Shown: positions 36,282-45,696 of the stretch, one piece after another | Layout: each line of letters begins with the position of its first letter | Position numbering within the stretch: position 1 is the stretch's first letter | Origin: an uncultured Sphingobium sp. | Lineage (GTDB): Bacteria > Pseudomonadota > Alphaproteobacteria > Sphingomonadales > Sphingomonadaceae | DNA length: 64,000 nt | NCBI GenBank assembly: GCA_946885845.1 | Contig: CAMPHJ010000002.1 | Span: forward strand, 138,287-202,286 | Direction: 5' to 3' | Made by a program: the position numbers and the translations under genes | Notes under the pieces: generated by a model | What the model saw: only the letters and a program-made list of their open reading frames with translations | What the model was told of the DNA's origin: nothing | The model's database searches: none

Positions 36282-37894
36282 CGTCCAGCCCCCACGCGCT
36301 GCGCGCTCAGGACCGCGCCCACATAGCCCTCCCGATCGCCCAGGGACTGGCCGGTCCGTTCCATGTAGCGCATCGTCGGACCCGCGAAGATCATGAGACC
36401 GAGACACAGCGCCAGCAGCATCGCGACCGGTACTACTTCGGCAAGGCGAAGCACCGGCTGCGGCTTGTCCGACGGTGCCCAGATCAGATCGATGCCAGCG
36501 CGGGTCGTCGCGACCAGCACCGCCAGCCCTGATCCGATCAATAGCGCAATGAGGCCCCAGATCGACCCTGCGATTCTGTCCTGCAGTCCGAGCAATCCGT
36601 CGATCATCGCGAATTTGGCAATGAAGCCGGACAGCGGCGGGAGGCCGGCGATCAGCAGCACGCAGAAGGCGAACCCCAAGCCCAACATGGCGATGGTGGC
36701 AGGGATGACGATGCCGATCTCTTCCTCCCCACCCTCGTTGAGCGCGCCGGTATATTCATCGTCGAACACAGGTTCGCTGACCCCCGCTGGCAGCGCTTCC
36801 TGCCGCTCGACGAGCTCGATCAGCAGGTAGAAGGCGCTGATCGCCAACGTCGAACTGACTAGGTAGAAGAGTGCGCCGGCCAGGACGTCGCCTGCGCCCG
36901 CCCCGATTGCCGCGATCAGCGTGCCCGCCGAGATGATCAGCGAATAGCCCGCAACGCGCGACAATGTGCGGGCGGCGAGCACGCCGATTGTGCCGTACGC
37001 CATCGTTGCCATGCCGCCGAACAGCAGCCATTCCTCACCATAGTTGCCAGTCCAACCCAGATCGCCACCAAAGAGGAGCAGATAGACGCGTAGCACCGCG
37101 TAAATGCCTACCTTGCTCAATATGGTGAAGAGCGCGGCGACTGGGGGCGCCGCCGCCGCATAGGTACGCGGTAACCAGAAGCCGAGCGGCCACATGCCCG
37201 CCTTCACCAGGAAGGCGATGCCCAATATTGCCATCCCGCTTTGCACCAGCGCCACGTCGCTATTCGCAACAGCCGGTATGCGCACGACCAAGTCGGCCAT
37301 GTTGAGCGTCCCGGTCACCCCGTAGATCAGCGACGCGCCGATCAGGAAAAGGAGCGATGTGGCGACGTTAAGCGTCACATAGTGCAGCGCTGCCTTCACC
37401 CGCGCCTTGCTCGATCCGTGCAGCAAAAGGCCGAATGATGCCGCCAGCAGCACTTCGAAGAAGACGAACAGGTTGAACAGGTCGCCGGTCAGAAATGCCC
37501 CGTTGAGGCCCATCAGTTGAAGCAGGAAGAGCGCATGGAAGCGCGGCCCGGCACGATCCCATCGCGCCAACGCGTGGATGAGCGAGGCGAGGCCCAACGT
37601 TGCTGTCAGCACAAGCATCATCGCCGACAGCCAGTCCAACACAAGCACGATACCGTAAGGCGCCGCCCAATTGCCGACCAGATAGGCGCGGGTTGCGGGC
37701 GCGCCGCTGAAGCCCGCTGCTGCAACCCCGGCCAACAGGGTGATCGATGTGGCGAGCAGCGCTGTCACGGTAGAGAGCGCGATGATCCGCTTGGCCATCG
37801 TCCTGCGCTCGTTTAGCAGCAACATGGCTGCTGCACCGACCAGCGGCAGCAAGATCGGGAGAATGATCAGGTGATGAAGCGCGCCCCCGGTCAC
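36278..37894 (-). CDS. mrpD: Mrp-type Na+/H+ antiporter subunit D
   Basis: This is a 538-residue polytopic protein homologous to complex I antiporter-like subunits (NuoL/M/N). About 14 helices are visible. The central proton-conducting region reads FLVKAGMWPLGFWLPRTYAA (conserved Lys in helix 7), and ILSKVGIYAVLRV follows. A loop of about 40 residues rich in Glu (EYTGALNEGGEEEIG) sits near residue 390. It overlaps mrpC by four bases. Confidence 0.93.
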   Translation of the reverse strand: MTGGALHHLIILPILLPLVGAAAMLLLNERRTMAKRIIALSTVTALLATSITLLAGVAAAGFSGAPATRAYLVGNWAAPYGIVLVLDWLSAMMLVLTATLGLASLIHALARWDRAGPRFHALFLLQLMGLNGAFLTGDLFNLFVFFEVLLAASFGLLLHGSSKARVKAALHYVTLNVATSLLFLIGASLIYGVTGTLNMADLVVRIPAVANSDVALVQSGMAILGIAFLVKAGMWPLGFWLPRTYAAAAPPVAALFTILSKVGIYAVLRVYLLLFGGDLGWTGNYGEEWLLFGGMATMAYGTIGVLAARTLSRVAGYSLIISAGTLIAAIGAGAGDVLAGALFYLVSSTLAISAFYLLIELVERQEALPAGVSEPVFDDEYTGALNEGGEEEIGIVIPATIAMLGLGFAFCVLLIAGLPPLSGFIAKFAMIDGLLGLQDRIAGSIWGLIALLIGSGLAVLVATTRAGIDLIWAPSDKPQPVLRLAEVVPVAMLLALCLGLMIFAGPTMRYMERTGQSLGDREGYVGAVLSAQRVGAGR

Positions 37895-38229
37895 TCGCCA
37901 TCCTCTCCGTCGACATGATCAGTGCCGGTGAGGCCGCGCGAGGCGAGTAGCACCACGAGCAGCAGCGCCGTCATGGCAAAGGAAATGACGATGGCGGTCA
38001 GCACCAGCGCCTGCGGCAACGGATCGTCGTACAGTGCAGGATCGGGTGTGCCCGAGCCGACCAGCGGCGGCGCGTCGACGGCCAGCCTGCCCATCGCATA
38101 GATGAACAGGTTGACCGCGTAGGACAACATCGACAGCCCCAATATGACTTGGAAGGTGCGCGGGCGCAGCAGTAGCCAGACACCCGATGCCACCAATATG
38201 CCGATGCCGAGCGCAAGAATGATTTCCAT
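37891..38229 (-). CDS. mrpC: Mrp-type Na+/H+ antiporter subunit C
   Basis: This is a 112-residue protein with three helices, homologous to NuoK. The ATG at 38229 overlaps the mrpA stop. GLSMLSYAVNLFIYAMGRL and LPQALVLTAIVISFAMTALL are MrpC signatures. A longer upstream frame (to 38673) reads through mrpA and is not used. Confidence 0.92.
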   Translation of the reverse strand: MEIILALGIGILVASGVWLLLRPRTFQVILGLSMLSYAVNLFIYAMGRLAVDAPPLVGSGTPDPALYDDPLPQALVLTAIVISFAMTALLLVVLLASRGLTGTDHVDGEDGE

Positions 38230-41135
38230 CAGCCTTGCTCCCTCACTGGCAGAGTGGGCGGATTGGACTGGCGGCGCGCGGTGGTCCGGATGGACTGGTG
38301 CGCTATGGCGATCAGGATGAGGGCGGTCGTACCCACCACCAGCAGGAAGACGCCCAAGTCGAACAGCAATGCACTGGCAACCGGCACCTTTCCAACCAGC
38401 GGCACGTCGACATAGCGGAAGAAGGAGGTCAGGAAGGGATAGCCGAAGATCAGAGCGCCTAGCCCGGTCGCGACCGCTGTCATCAGTCCCACGCCCATCC
38501 AGTTTAACGGCTTGATACGCAATCGCGCCTCGATGCTGCGCGTGCCTGCCGCCATATATTGGAGGATGAGGGCGATCGACATCGTCACTCCCGCGGCGAA
38601 ACCGCCACCAGGTAGGTCGTGTCCCCGTATTAGCAGATAAAGCGCCAGCACCGTTATGAAGGGGAAAAGCCATTCCATAATCACGCGTGGGACGAGCAGA
38701 TAGTCAGCCAGTGTATCGCCCCGCGACCGGTCTTCTCGTTCCTCGTCGAACGCATCCTGCTGAAGCTGCTGCAGCGGGCTGCGCACGCTTTCGCTCGCCG
38801 GTCGAAACCGCCGCAGCAGGGAAAATACGGTCAGCGCGACAATCGCTAGCACCGTGATCTCGCCCAGGGTATCGAACGCACGGAAGTCAACGAGGATGAC
38901 GTTGACGACATTCCTGCCGCCCGCTTCCGGATAAGACCGATCGATGAAGAAGCGCGAGACCGTGTCAGGCAGAGATCGAGTCATGATGGCGTAGGACAGC
39001 AACCCCAGGCCGAGGCCCGCGCCTCCCGCGATTACAAGGTCGATCGCCCTGCGCGCGCGGACGCTGATCGGCATGTCCGCTTCCGGCCAGACGTCGGGCA
39101 GCCGCTTTGGCAACCATCGCAGGCTCAGCAGCAGCAGGATCGTAGTGACGGTCTCCACCAGCAGCTGCGTCAATGCCAGGTCGGGCGCCGACAGCCATAC
39201 GAAGCTGATGCAGCTGACAAGCCCCGTGCCCGACACCAGTACGACGGCGGCCAACCGGTGATATTTCGCTTGCCATGCCGCGGCCAATGCGCAGCCTGCT
39301 CCCACTAGCCAGATCGCGCCAAAGCCAGGATCCAGCGGCGTGACGCCAAGCGTCCCGATCGCGTAGCCAGCTCGTAGGAACGGCAGAAGTCCCGCGATGC
39401 ACCCGACCAGCACTAGCACGCGCAGCTGCGACTGGAGCCGCTCCGTCGCCACCACTTTCATCAGCCGTCGGGCCGCGCCGATCAGGATCGACAGCACCGT
39501 CTCGAACATCCGCCGGCCCTTAAGCCGTCCCAGCAGCGGCACGGCGGATGCGGTATTCAATCGTCGTGCAAAGACGAAATATCCGGCCGCCCCAACCGCC
39601 AGCGCGACGATGCTGAGGAAAAGCGGGCGGGTGAAGCCATGCCAGATTGCGAGGCTGTATGTGGGCATGTTCGGCCCCAGCACCGACCGGGCCGCGACCT
39701 CAAGCACAGGACCCATGGTCACCGCAGGAAATATGCCGACGACAAGACAGGCGACGACCAGCACTTCGATCGGCGCCCGCATCCAGCGTGGTGCTTCGTG
39801 CGGCGTGCGCGGCAGGCTCGTCGGTCGCGGGCCGAAAAAGGTCTGGTGGATGAAGCGCAGTGAGTAAAGGACGCTGAAGGTCAGGCCCAGCGTCGCCAAA
39901 TAGGGCAGGGCTTGGTCCAGCCACGTGTCGTTATAATCTGTCACGGCTTCGGCAAGCAGCATTTCCTTTGACAGGAAGCCATTCAGCAGCGGCACCCCTG
40001 CCATCGCCGCTGCAGCGACCATGGCCAGCGTCGCAGTGATCGGCATAAAGCGGTACAACCCGCTCAGCCGTCGCAGGTCGCGTGTGCCCGCTTCATGGTC
40101 GATGATCCCGGCCGCCATGAACAGCGAGGCTTTGAACGTCGCATGGTTGAGCGTGTGGAAGATAGCGGCGACCGCCGCAAGCGGGCTGCCGATGCCCAGC
40201 AGCAACGTGATGATGCCGAGGTGACTGATGGTGGAATATGCCAGTAGGCCTTTCAGATCCTGTTGGAAGATCGCGGCCCAGGCGCCAATCAGCAGTGTTA
40301 GCAGTCCCGCGCTTGTCACGATGTAGTACCAGGCCTCGCTCCCTGCGAGCACCGGCCACAACCGGATGAGTATGAATATGCCAGCCTTAACCATCGTGGC
40401 GGAATGGAGATAGGCCGACACCGGCGTCGGCGCGGCCATCGCATGGGGCAGCCAGAAGTGAAACGGGAATTGCGCGCTCTTGGTGAAGGCGCCGATCAGG
40501 ATCAGCAGCAGCGCAGGCAGGTACAGTTCACTCGACCTGATGGCGTCGCCCGATGCCAGCACCGCTTCCAGGTCGTAGCTTCCGACGATACGCCCTATCA
40601 GCAACAGGCCGATCAGCAGGCAAAGCCCACCCGCCGCCGTGACGATCAACGCCATGCGCGCGGCACTGCGCGCGGCTTCATTCTGGTGCCAATAGCCGAT
40701 CAGCAGGAAGGAAGCGAGGCTCGTCAGCTCCCAGAAAAAGGCAAGCTGAACCAGGTTGCCAGACATGACCAAGCCAAGCATCGATCCCATGAAGGCGAGC
40801 AGGAATGAAAAGAAGCGAGGAACAGGATCGTCCCGCGACATATAATAGCGTGCATACAGAACAACGAGAAACCCGATTGCCAAGACAAGCTGTGCAAAGA
40901 TCCATGATAGGCCGTCGAGCCGAACCACTAAGTTCAGCCCCAGGGAGGGAAGCCATTCTATCTCGCTGCGAAGGACTGTTCCGTCAGCCACAGCCGGGTA
41001 AAGAAACGCGGTCAGCAGCGTGCCAGTAAGCGCGACCATGCCAGCGATGATCCCGGCAGTATCACGCGCCCTTGAGGACAGAAAGGCGGCGGCGAGGCTG
41101 CCCAAAAACGGGAGGAGCAGGATTAACCACAGCAA
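38229..41135 (-). CDS. mrpA: Mrp-type Na+/H+ antiporter subunit A fused to B
   Basis: This is a 968-residue protein and the first gene of the operon. The NuoL-like part contains LLIGYWHQNEAARSAARMAL, FTKSAQFPFHFWLPHAMAAP (conserved Lys) and HSATMVKAGIFILIRLWPV. After about residue 620 comes the MrpA C-terminal extension, and from about 800 an MrpB domain (LVPRVIMEWLFPFITVLALY and LPGGGFAAGVTMSIALILQY). The A/B fusion matches the six-gene operons of alphaproteobacteria (PhaAB type). It gives Na+ and alkali tolerance. The five downstream genes all overlap, so the operon is tightly coupled. Confidence 0.93.
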   Translation of the reverse strand: MLWLILLLPFLGSLAAAFLSSRARDTAGIIAGMVALTGTLLTAFLYPAVADGTVLRSEIEWLPSLGLNLVVRLDGLSWIFAQLVLAIGFLVVLYARYYMSRDDPVPRFFSFLLAFMGSMLGLVMSGNLVQLAFFWELTSLASFLLIGYWHQNEAARSAARMALIVTAAGGLCLLIGLLLIGRIVGSYDLEAVLASGDAIRSSELYLPALLLILIGAFTKSAQFPFHFWLPHAMAAPTPVSAYLHSATMVKAGIFILIRLWPVLAGSEAWYYIVTSAGLLTLLIGAWAAIFQQDLKGLLAYSTISHLGIITLLLGIGSPLAAVAAIFHTLNHATFKASLFMAAGIIDHEAGTRDLRRLSGLYRFMPITATLAMVAAAAMAGVPLLNGFLSKEMLLAEAVTDYNDTWLDQALPYLATLGLTFSVLYSLRFIHQTFFGPRPTSLPRTPHEAPRWMRAPIEVLVVACLVVGIFPAVTMGPVLEVAARSVLGPNMPTYSLAIWHGFTRPLFLSIVALAVGAAGYFVFARRLNTASAVPLLGRLKGRRMFETVLSILIGAARRLMKVVATERLQSQLRVLVLVGCIAGLLPFLRAGYAIGTLGVTPLDPGFGAIWLVGAGCALAAAWQAKYHRLAAVVLVSGTGLVSCISFVWLSAPDLALTQLLVETVTTILLLLSLRWLPKRLPDVWPEADMPISVRARRAIDLVIAGGAGLGLGLLSYAIMTRSLPDTVSRFFIDRSYPEAGGRNVVNVILVDFRAFDTLGEITVLAIVALTVFSLLRRFRPASESVRSPLQQLQQDAFDEEREDRSRGDTLADYLLVPRVIMEWLFPFITVLALYLLIRGHDLPGGGFAAGVTMSIALILQYMAAGTRSIEARLRIKPLNWMGVGLMTAVATGLGALIFGYPFLTSFFRYVDVPLVGKVPVASALLFDLGVFLLVVGTTALILIAIAHQSIRTTARRQSNPPTLPVREQG

Positions 41136-41248
41136 GCTGGTATTTGGTGAGGTAATTATCGCTCTCCAAGCGGTTGGCGCTTCTATCCCTGCTAGCTGCC
41201 TCCTTGCCTCCGGTCAAAACTCAAATAGCCCAAGGCTCAGGGACATCG

Positions 41249-42127
41249 TCAGCCGTTGATGGTGAGATCATCCGCCGCTATTACGGGAACAATAAGCACG
41301 TCCTGTGTGGCATCCAGCAGCACCCCCTGGGCGACGCTTCCAAGCAAAAATCGCTCCAAGCCCTTCCGCTGGTTTGTCCCAAGCACGATCAGATCAGCTT
41401 CCTGCTCGATTGCGCAGGCGCTGATTGCAGCTGAGGCTGAGCCTTTGAGCGGACTAAGCATGAGCTGCGCGGAATCCAATCGGCATTTCGCGAGGAACGA
41501 GGTCAACTCAGACCGAGCCCGATCCTCCTGCTGGCTGACATAATGATCAATCGCGTCCTGTACCTCCATAGCTCTCTTCATCATCCCGATCGCCGGCGCA
41601 TCGAAAAGGTGCAGTGCGATTATGTCGCCTGCTGCAGAGATATCGAGCTCGGACATGACGTTTATCGCGACCTCAGACGCCTCGTCAAAATCCACCGCCA
41701 CAAGGCTCCGCCGGTAGGGGCCCGATGGAACCGCATTGGCCATGAGGATGGGATGTCGACTACGGCGGATTGTTCGCTCAGCCGTGGTACCGACAAAGGT
41801 ATCCAGAAATTGGCGACGATGGGGACCCACGATGATGAGCGCAGGATCGGCTTCTTCGGCCACCTGCAGTATGCCAGTGAAAGCATCTCCAGTTGTGATC
41901 AGCCATTCAGCCCGTATTTGATCCACATCTGCCAAGGTGGAGACCGTTTGCTGCAAAATTTCGGCCGCAGCAGTTTTTTGTCGTTCGATTAAGTAGTTAG
42001 GTTGATCGTCATCGACGACATGAACAAGCGTCAGCTCCGCTCCGACCTGCCGAGCTGTCAACACAGCTCTCCGCAGCGCCCGATCAGATCTGGTCGAGAA
42101 ATCTGTGGCAACCAAGATTTGTTTCAT
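41249..42127 (-). CDS. Tandem-domain universal stress protein
   Basis: This is a 292-residue protein with two UspA domains. Domain 1 (1-140) starts MKQILVATDFSTRSDRALRR and ends with IIVGPHRRQFLDTFVGTTAE. Domain 2 (about 147-285) has SLVAVDFDEASEVAINVMSE and ends with IVLGTNQRKGLERFLLGS, which contains the ATP-type G-x-x-G-x9-GS pattern more clearly than domain 1. Such proteins support survival under starvation, low oxygen or oxidative stress. It is a single gene downstream of the Mrp operon start, same strand, 114 bp away. Confidence 0.92.
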   Translation of the reverse strand: MKQILVATDFSTRSDRALRRAVLTARQVGAELTLVHVVDDDQPNYLIERQKTAAAEILQQTVSTLADVDQIRAEWLITTGDAFTGILQVAEEADPALIIVGPHRRQFLDTFVGTTAERTIRRSRHPILMANAVPSGPYRRSLVAVDFDEASEVAINVMSELDISAAGDIIALHLFDAPAIGMMKRAMEVQDAIDHYVSQQEDRARSELTSFLAKCRLDSAQLMLSPLKGSASAAISACAIEQEADLIVLGTNQRKGLERFLLGSVAQGVLLDATQDVLIVPVIAADDLTING

Positions 42128-42219
42128 GGAATCACCTCCTAAGCTGGCGCGCTCGCGGCATCCGTTTCACTATGCATCAATAGCATCCCAAGAGTTCGAT
42201 GTCGCTGAGCAGATCGCCA

Positions 42220-42525
42220 TTAATTCAAGCGAAAGCCCACCATAGCAGGGCAACCGCTATCAGTAGTGGGAAAGGAGAGAACGGCGACCAATTCCTTCGT
42301 CGGCACACGATAGCTGTCGCCATGCTCCCGGCGGAAATTGTGCAGCTTTTCCGCATGATCCTTGCTGGACGATAGGATGGCTTCTTCAATTAACGATAGG
42401 TGAGCAACCAGCCCGCCAATTTCCGCAATCTCTTGCGTGTTAACTCCGGGATAACGGTCAAGTAGAGCTTCAAGCTCCATAAACGAATTTGAGACCGGCC
42501 GCAGCCGGTTAAACGACGTCGACAT
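42220..42525 (-). CDS. Small protein, paralogue 1 of a three-member family in this window
   Basis: This is a 101-residue protein of unknown function. The core LEALLDRYPGVNTQEIAEIG, then HLSLIEEAILSSSKDHAEKL and HNFRREHG, aligns with the proteins at 60086-60508 and 60523-60816: shared pattern LL..Y..v...EL.E, hydrophobic spacer, then K-L-(D/H)-(K/N)-F. It has no membrane segment, unlike the other two. It sits next to the universal stress protein, same strand, 93 bp upstream of that gene. Confidence 0.65.
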   Translation of the reverse strand: MSTSFNRLRPVSNSFMELEALLDRYPGVNTQEIAEIGGLVAHLSLIEEAILSSSKDHAEKLHNFRREHGDSYRVPTKELVAVLSFPTTDSGCPAMVGFRLN

Positions 42526-43089
42526 TGAACTATCCTTCAGAGCTCGACAAATTTACAAGATGAGAGGTGGTCTCCCTGCTAAATGCAGGTGAAGAAGGCT
42601 GTCAGATTTTATGAAGTGCAGACCGCCTCGAGTAGTCACTTCCCGGACGCCAGGTGATCCACGATAGCGTCCGGCTAATTGTCGAATATTAGGCGCTGAG
42701 CCTCGCCACAAGAGAAAGAATGGTTCATCACCGATGACATAGTTATATCATATACGGAAACAAGGATGATATCGCCCTAGCCTGTATTTATAGCGTCATG
42801 ATGAAAATGCATTCAACTATTATCGCTAGAAATTCGTAGATTATGCAGTTTCATCGCCCCCATGCAACGCTCCACGGCTCGCTATGCCAAACGCCGGTAA
42901 CTCTGCAACAAGAACCGCTTGAAGATTTCGATCGCCTGTCCATATTGATACTGCGGGCCGGGCCCCTCTGACGGTTGTTTCGAAAACGATCGTGATGTCG
43001 GACCGCATCGGGTTGGCTCGGTGCAGGTCAGTAATTTTCTCATTTCCTCCCAGCTGATCCGGTTAATCCATATCGAGTGGAGAGAGGCT
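42526..43089. other. AT-richer gene-free stretch
   Basis: About 560 bp with lower GC than the neighbours (for example 42740-42860) and many stop codons. A minus-strand frame at 42882-43199 lacks any family resemblance. Probably promoter sequence for the paralogue 1 gene plus remnant DNA next to an IS fragment. Confidence 0.45.
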
Positions 43090-43275
43090 TTGAATAGATT
43101 GTTATACAAATTGACCCGGTTGCACGCGAAGCTGGAAGAGGAAATCCGCGGCGAACTTAGGCGTCGTTTCCCCGATAATATGCGGTTGTTGCGGCTCAAG
43201 AAAGTGCGACTGCAGGTAAAAGATCGCCTGCACGGCCAGGGGCTTCGACGCGCAGAGAGTGAACTCGCTCGGTGA
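43090..43275 (+). CDS. DUF465/YdcH-like small helical protein, 3' end altered
   Basis: From a TTG at 43090, with GGAGAG just upstream, 61 residues read MNRLLYKLTRLHAKLEEEIR, then GELRRRFPDNMRLLRLKKVR and LQVKDRLHG. The helix-loop-helix with LH..L..EI and LKK..L.VKD is typical of DUF465 (YdcH) proteins. The C-terminal SELAR and the stop codon lie inside an IS3-family remnant read on the other strand, so the original 3' end has probably been replaced. A longer start at 43021 is also open. Confidence 0.5.
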   Translation: MNRLLYKLTRLHAKLEEEIRGELRRRFPDNMRLLRLKKVRLQVKDRLHGQGLRRAESELAR

Positions 43276-43380
43276 TCTGAACCACCGCGTCGCGCTTGAA
43301 CTCATCGCTGAAACTGGGCTTTCCCATCGCCGCCTCCTGTCCTAAAAATAAGATCGGAGGTGTCGAGAAATCTAGGAGCT
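43265..43380 (-). mobile_element. Remnant of another IS3-family element (orfA start)
   Basis: On the minus strand an AGGAGGCGGCG ribosome site precedes ATG at 43327 and MGKPSFSDEFKRDAVVQITE, the conserved first residues of an IS3-type OrfA. The frame loses similarity after ITER, at about 43265. Sequence from 43328 to 43380 is probably the untranslated left end of the element. It is unrelated to the IS at 28463-29774. Confidence 0.7.
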
Positions 43381-43381
43381 A

Positions 43382-43407
43382 CTCAGTCCCAACGCGTTGG
43401 GACTGAG
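43382..43407. repeat. Perfect 26-bp palindrome
   Basis: CTCAGTCCCAACG is followed immediately by its reverse complement, giving 13-bp arms without any spacer. It lies between the IS remnant and the XRE gene. It could be a regulator site, a hairpin serving as terminator for the XRE gene (whose stop is 25 bp away), or an IS target or recombination product. Confidence 0.85.
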
Positions 43408-43431
43408 CAGTCTGCGGCTCTGAGAGTTGCC

Positions 43432-43755
43432 TCAGGGTGCGTCGTCAGAGCCGGCAACACCACCTTCGCCTTCAAGCCTGGCTATCTGACGGGTGTCGGA
43501 ACGCGTGAATTTTAGCCGTACACCGGCTCCCATTCCGCCTTCTTCTTCGACGAGGATCACCCCATAATGATCGAGTGCGCGCTGCGCGGCACATAGGTCC
43601 GCCTTCTCCGTGATCCATGCACTGCCAGCGCATTCGATGCGGCCCAGCGTATCGGTGGAAATGCCAGCGGCGCTTGCAAAGTCTGCCGCGCTCACGCCGA
43701 CCAATGCCCGCGCGGCTGCGATCACGCGACCTGTTATGTGAACATGACCTGACAT
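43432..43755 (-). CDS. Helix-turn-helix (XRE-like) DNA-binding protein
   Basis: This is a 107-residue protein. The HTH is near the N-terminus: RVIAAARALVGVSAADFASA, then AGISTDTLGRIECAG. A short C-terminal part predicts ALDHYGVILVEEEGGMGAGV, resembling the tail of XRE proteins common in alphaproteobacteria. ATG 43755 follows AGCGAGAAGGAAG. No partner toxin or phage gene is adjacent. Its target is unknown. Confidence 0.8.
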   Translation of the reverse strand: MSGHVHITGRVIAAARALVGVSAADFASAAGISTDTLGRIECAGSAWITEKADLCAAQRALDHYGVILVEEEGGMGAGVRLKFTRSDTRQIARLEGEGGVAGSDDAP

Positions 43756-44654
43756 GAATGCTTCCTTCTCGCTTAAGGGTCCAGCTCTATTTGGATCGTT
43801 TGGCTTGTGCAGTCCACCTTGCGCTTGAGGATGCGGAGCTAGGAGACCTTTGGCGACAGGCTAATGCCTCCATCTTTTTGGAGATAGGCGCGCGCAACCT
43901 TGAAAGATCGGCTGGCTGCCCTTCACTTCGACGTGGCTGGTCTAAGCCTTTGCGCGATAATTTTCTGTCGCCGGCCACCTTCGAACAGCGGCCTGCCAGT
44001 CAAACCATATTCGAGAGAAGCGCGAGCCGCCAGTGCGAGGCGACGATCGGTACCCTTGCCGCGAGCATCAGCGGATAAGAGGATGAATGTTCGAGCCGGA
44101 TCACCGAGAGCGCCCGATCCACGACTTGAAGTGCGCTCCTATCGAGGCGCTGACCGCGGGCAGCTTCGTGGTGCTTTCTGCCAAAGTTGTGCATCCTGCG
44201 CGGTCAATACCACATACTATATAAGTGAGTTGACGTGGATTGAGCAGTGGGCATCGGCACGCCATGCCGAGTTAAATCCAGCTCGCCCCACGTTTGGGAG
44301 CATACATTTACCGCAAAGATGCGAACGATGCCGATAAAGGGTGGCATGCCATACCCTGGCAGCGGTCTTCAGCGCGATGTACTTGTTGACGTGGCCTTGG
44401 GGGCGAACATCGAACCATAGCGGTGGCTGTCGAGCTATATGGACATCCCGGCAGGTGGCAAGAGCAGATTGAGAAGCTGAACGCTTACGCCTGATCCGGC
44501 AGCTGACATAACCTTGACGAGCGGCGAGGAGGGGAGCGGCTTCTCGTGACACATAATTCGATCTTGCAGCACGCATAGACATTCAATAATCATCTGTGCT
44601 CCTCGACAGACTTGACCATATGAGCGCTCGAAGGCGGTTGGAAGGTGGAGTGAG
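43756..44654. other. 900-bp stretch without an assignable gene
   Basis: Several open frames overlap on both strands but none has a family match by eye. A short frame at 44087-44224 (MFEPDHRERPIHDLK..., 45 residues, with AAGAGGA a few bases upstream) is the best small-gene guess and remains weak. The stretch may be decayed DNA between the XRE and cupredoxin genes. Confidence 0.4.
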
Positions 44655-45086
44655 ATGCCATCACAAAAACGTCGATCAAGGTTTGACATCGCAAAGCTGC
44701 ATCGACGCGACTTTATGGCAAGCGTTGCGATTGGGGCCGCTGCGCTCGCGTTTTTCCGGCGTCCTGTGTATGCAAAGCCACGCATCATAGAGGTGTCGAT
44801 GGGTACCGCTCTTATGACATTCCTGCCGGCCACGGTGACTATCAAGGTCGGAGACACGGTGCGGTGGACCAATCCCGGCATCGTTAGCCACATCGTGAAC
44901 TTCGATCCTGCTCGCGCAAAGCAGGCGGGCTCTGTGAGCTTGCCCGCGGGAGTTGGGCCGTTCAATTCAGAAGAGATGGAGAAAGGCGATACCTTTTCCC
45001 ACTTATTCACAGTGCGCGGCACTTATCATTACACCTGCCGCTACCACGAGAATATGGGAATGACAGGAACGATCATCGTCCGCTGA
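44655..45086 (+). CDS. Exported cupredoxin (plastocyanin/amicyanin-like)
   Basis: This is a 143-residue protein. A Tat-like signal (KLHRRDFMASVAIGAAALAF) exports it to the periplasm. The type 1 copper ligands are visible: His in GIVSHIVNFD, then Cys-x2-His-x4-Met-like spacing in YTCRYHENMGMTGTIIV. Such small blue copper proteins carry electrons, for instance to nitrite or nitrous-oxide reductases, or buffer copper. It is convergent with the NsrR-like regulator 66 bp away, which supports a link to nitrogen-oxide metabolism. Confidence 0.85.
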   Translation: MPSQKRRSRFDIAKLHRRDFMASVAIGAAALAFFRRPVYAKPRIIEVSMGTALMTFLPATVTIKVGDTVRWTNPGIVSHIVNFDPARAKQAGSVSLPAGVGPFNSEEMEKGDTFSHLFTVRGTYHYTCRYHENMGMTGTIIVR

Positions 45087-45152
45087 TGATACTCGCAAGG
45101 TACATCGCGCAGCGACCTTCGTCGTAACATTGTTTTGTTTTTTACAAGTAGG

Positions 45153-45611
45153 TTATTTAGTTCGCGACGGAGCGTCTGCCCGGTCGGGGAGCATCGTCTC
45201 TGGAAACCAGGCAGCAAAGTCCTCTCGCTTCGCCATAAGATCCGCGATCGTATACTGGTCAAGCACCGCTAAAAAGGCCCTCACAGCCTCTTTAAGAACG
45301 CCGGTCATGCCGCACGCTGGCGCGATGACGCAGGTCCCGCAGTCTACAAGGTCGAAGCCTTCTTCAGTGTGCCGAATTAGAGCGCCGACATTTATCGCGT
45401 CTGCCGACTTACCGAGGCGAATGCCGCCACCTCGGCCCCGCACGCTCTCGATATAGCCCGCCTTCGCTAAGTCATTGACGACCTTCATGAGGTGGTTCTG
45501 CGAAATGTTATAGGCGCGCGCGACTTCGGCAATCGAGCACAGCCGCTCCGGGTGCGCGCCAAGGAAAAGCAGCACTCGCATCGAATAGTCAGTGAACAGC
45601 GTGAGCTTCAT
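45153..45611 (-). CDS. nsrR: Rrf2-family regulator, NsrR-like
   Basis: This is a 152-residue protein. The ATG at 45611 (MKLTLFTDYSMRVLLFLGAH) is the normal NsrR start; upstream codons extend into the promoter. The winged helix includes YNISQNHLMKVVNDLAKAGY and SVRGRGGGIRLGK. The [Fe-S] cluster cysteines follow as CGTCVIAPACGM. NsrR senses nitric oxide and represses genes such as hmp, which lies divergently 0.6 kb away beyond two decayed genes. Repeats at 45646-45690 may be its operator. Confidence 0.88.
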   Translation of the reverse strand: MKLTLFTDYSMRVLLFLGAHPERLCSIAEVARAYNISQNHLMKVVNDLAKAGYIESVRGRGGGIRLGKSADAINVGALIRHTEEGFDLVDCGTCVIAPACGMTGVLKEAVRAFLAVLDQYTIADLMAKREDFAAWFPETMLPDRADAPSRTK

Positions 45612-45645
45612 GACATTCCAGACGGCATAAGACGAAACGAATATA

Positions 45646-45690
45646 TGTATCTTGTTTGTATCTTTCAAACGAATCGTATAGATGTATCGT
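45646..45690. promoter_or_regulatory. Repeated TGTATC elements upstream of nsrR
   Basis: TGTATCTT occurs at 45646-45653 and again at 45657-45664, 11 bp apart (one helical turn), with a related TGTATCGT at 45683-45690. They stand between nsrR and the divergent decayed haemoglobin gene. NsrR half-sites in other bacteria are A/T-rich with a similar ATGTATCTT-like core, so these are candidate NsrR sites. This is by resemblance only. Confidence 0.5.
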
Positions 45691-45696
45691 GAATGC

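Noticed and set aside
43900..44337. Possible gene before the cupredoxin
   Set aside because: Composition unlike the neighbours, overlaps other equally poor frames, no motif.
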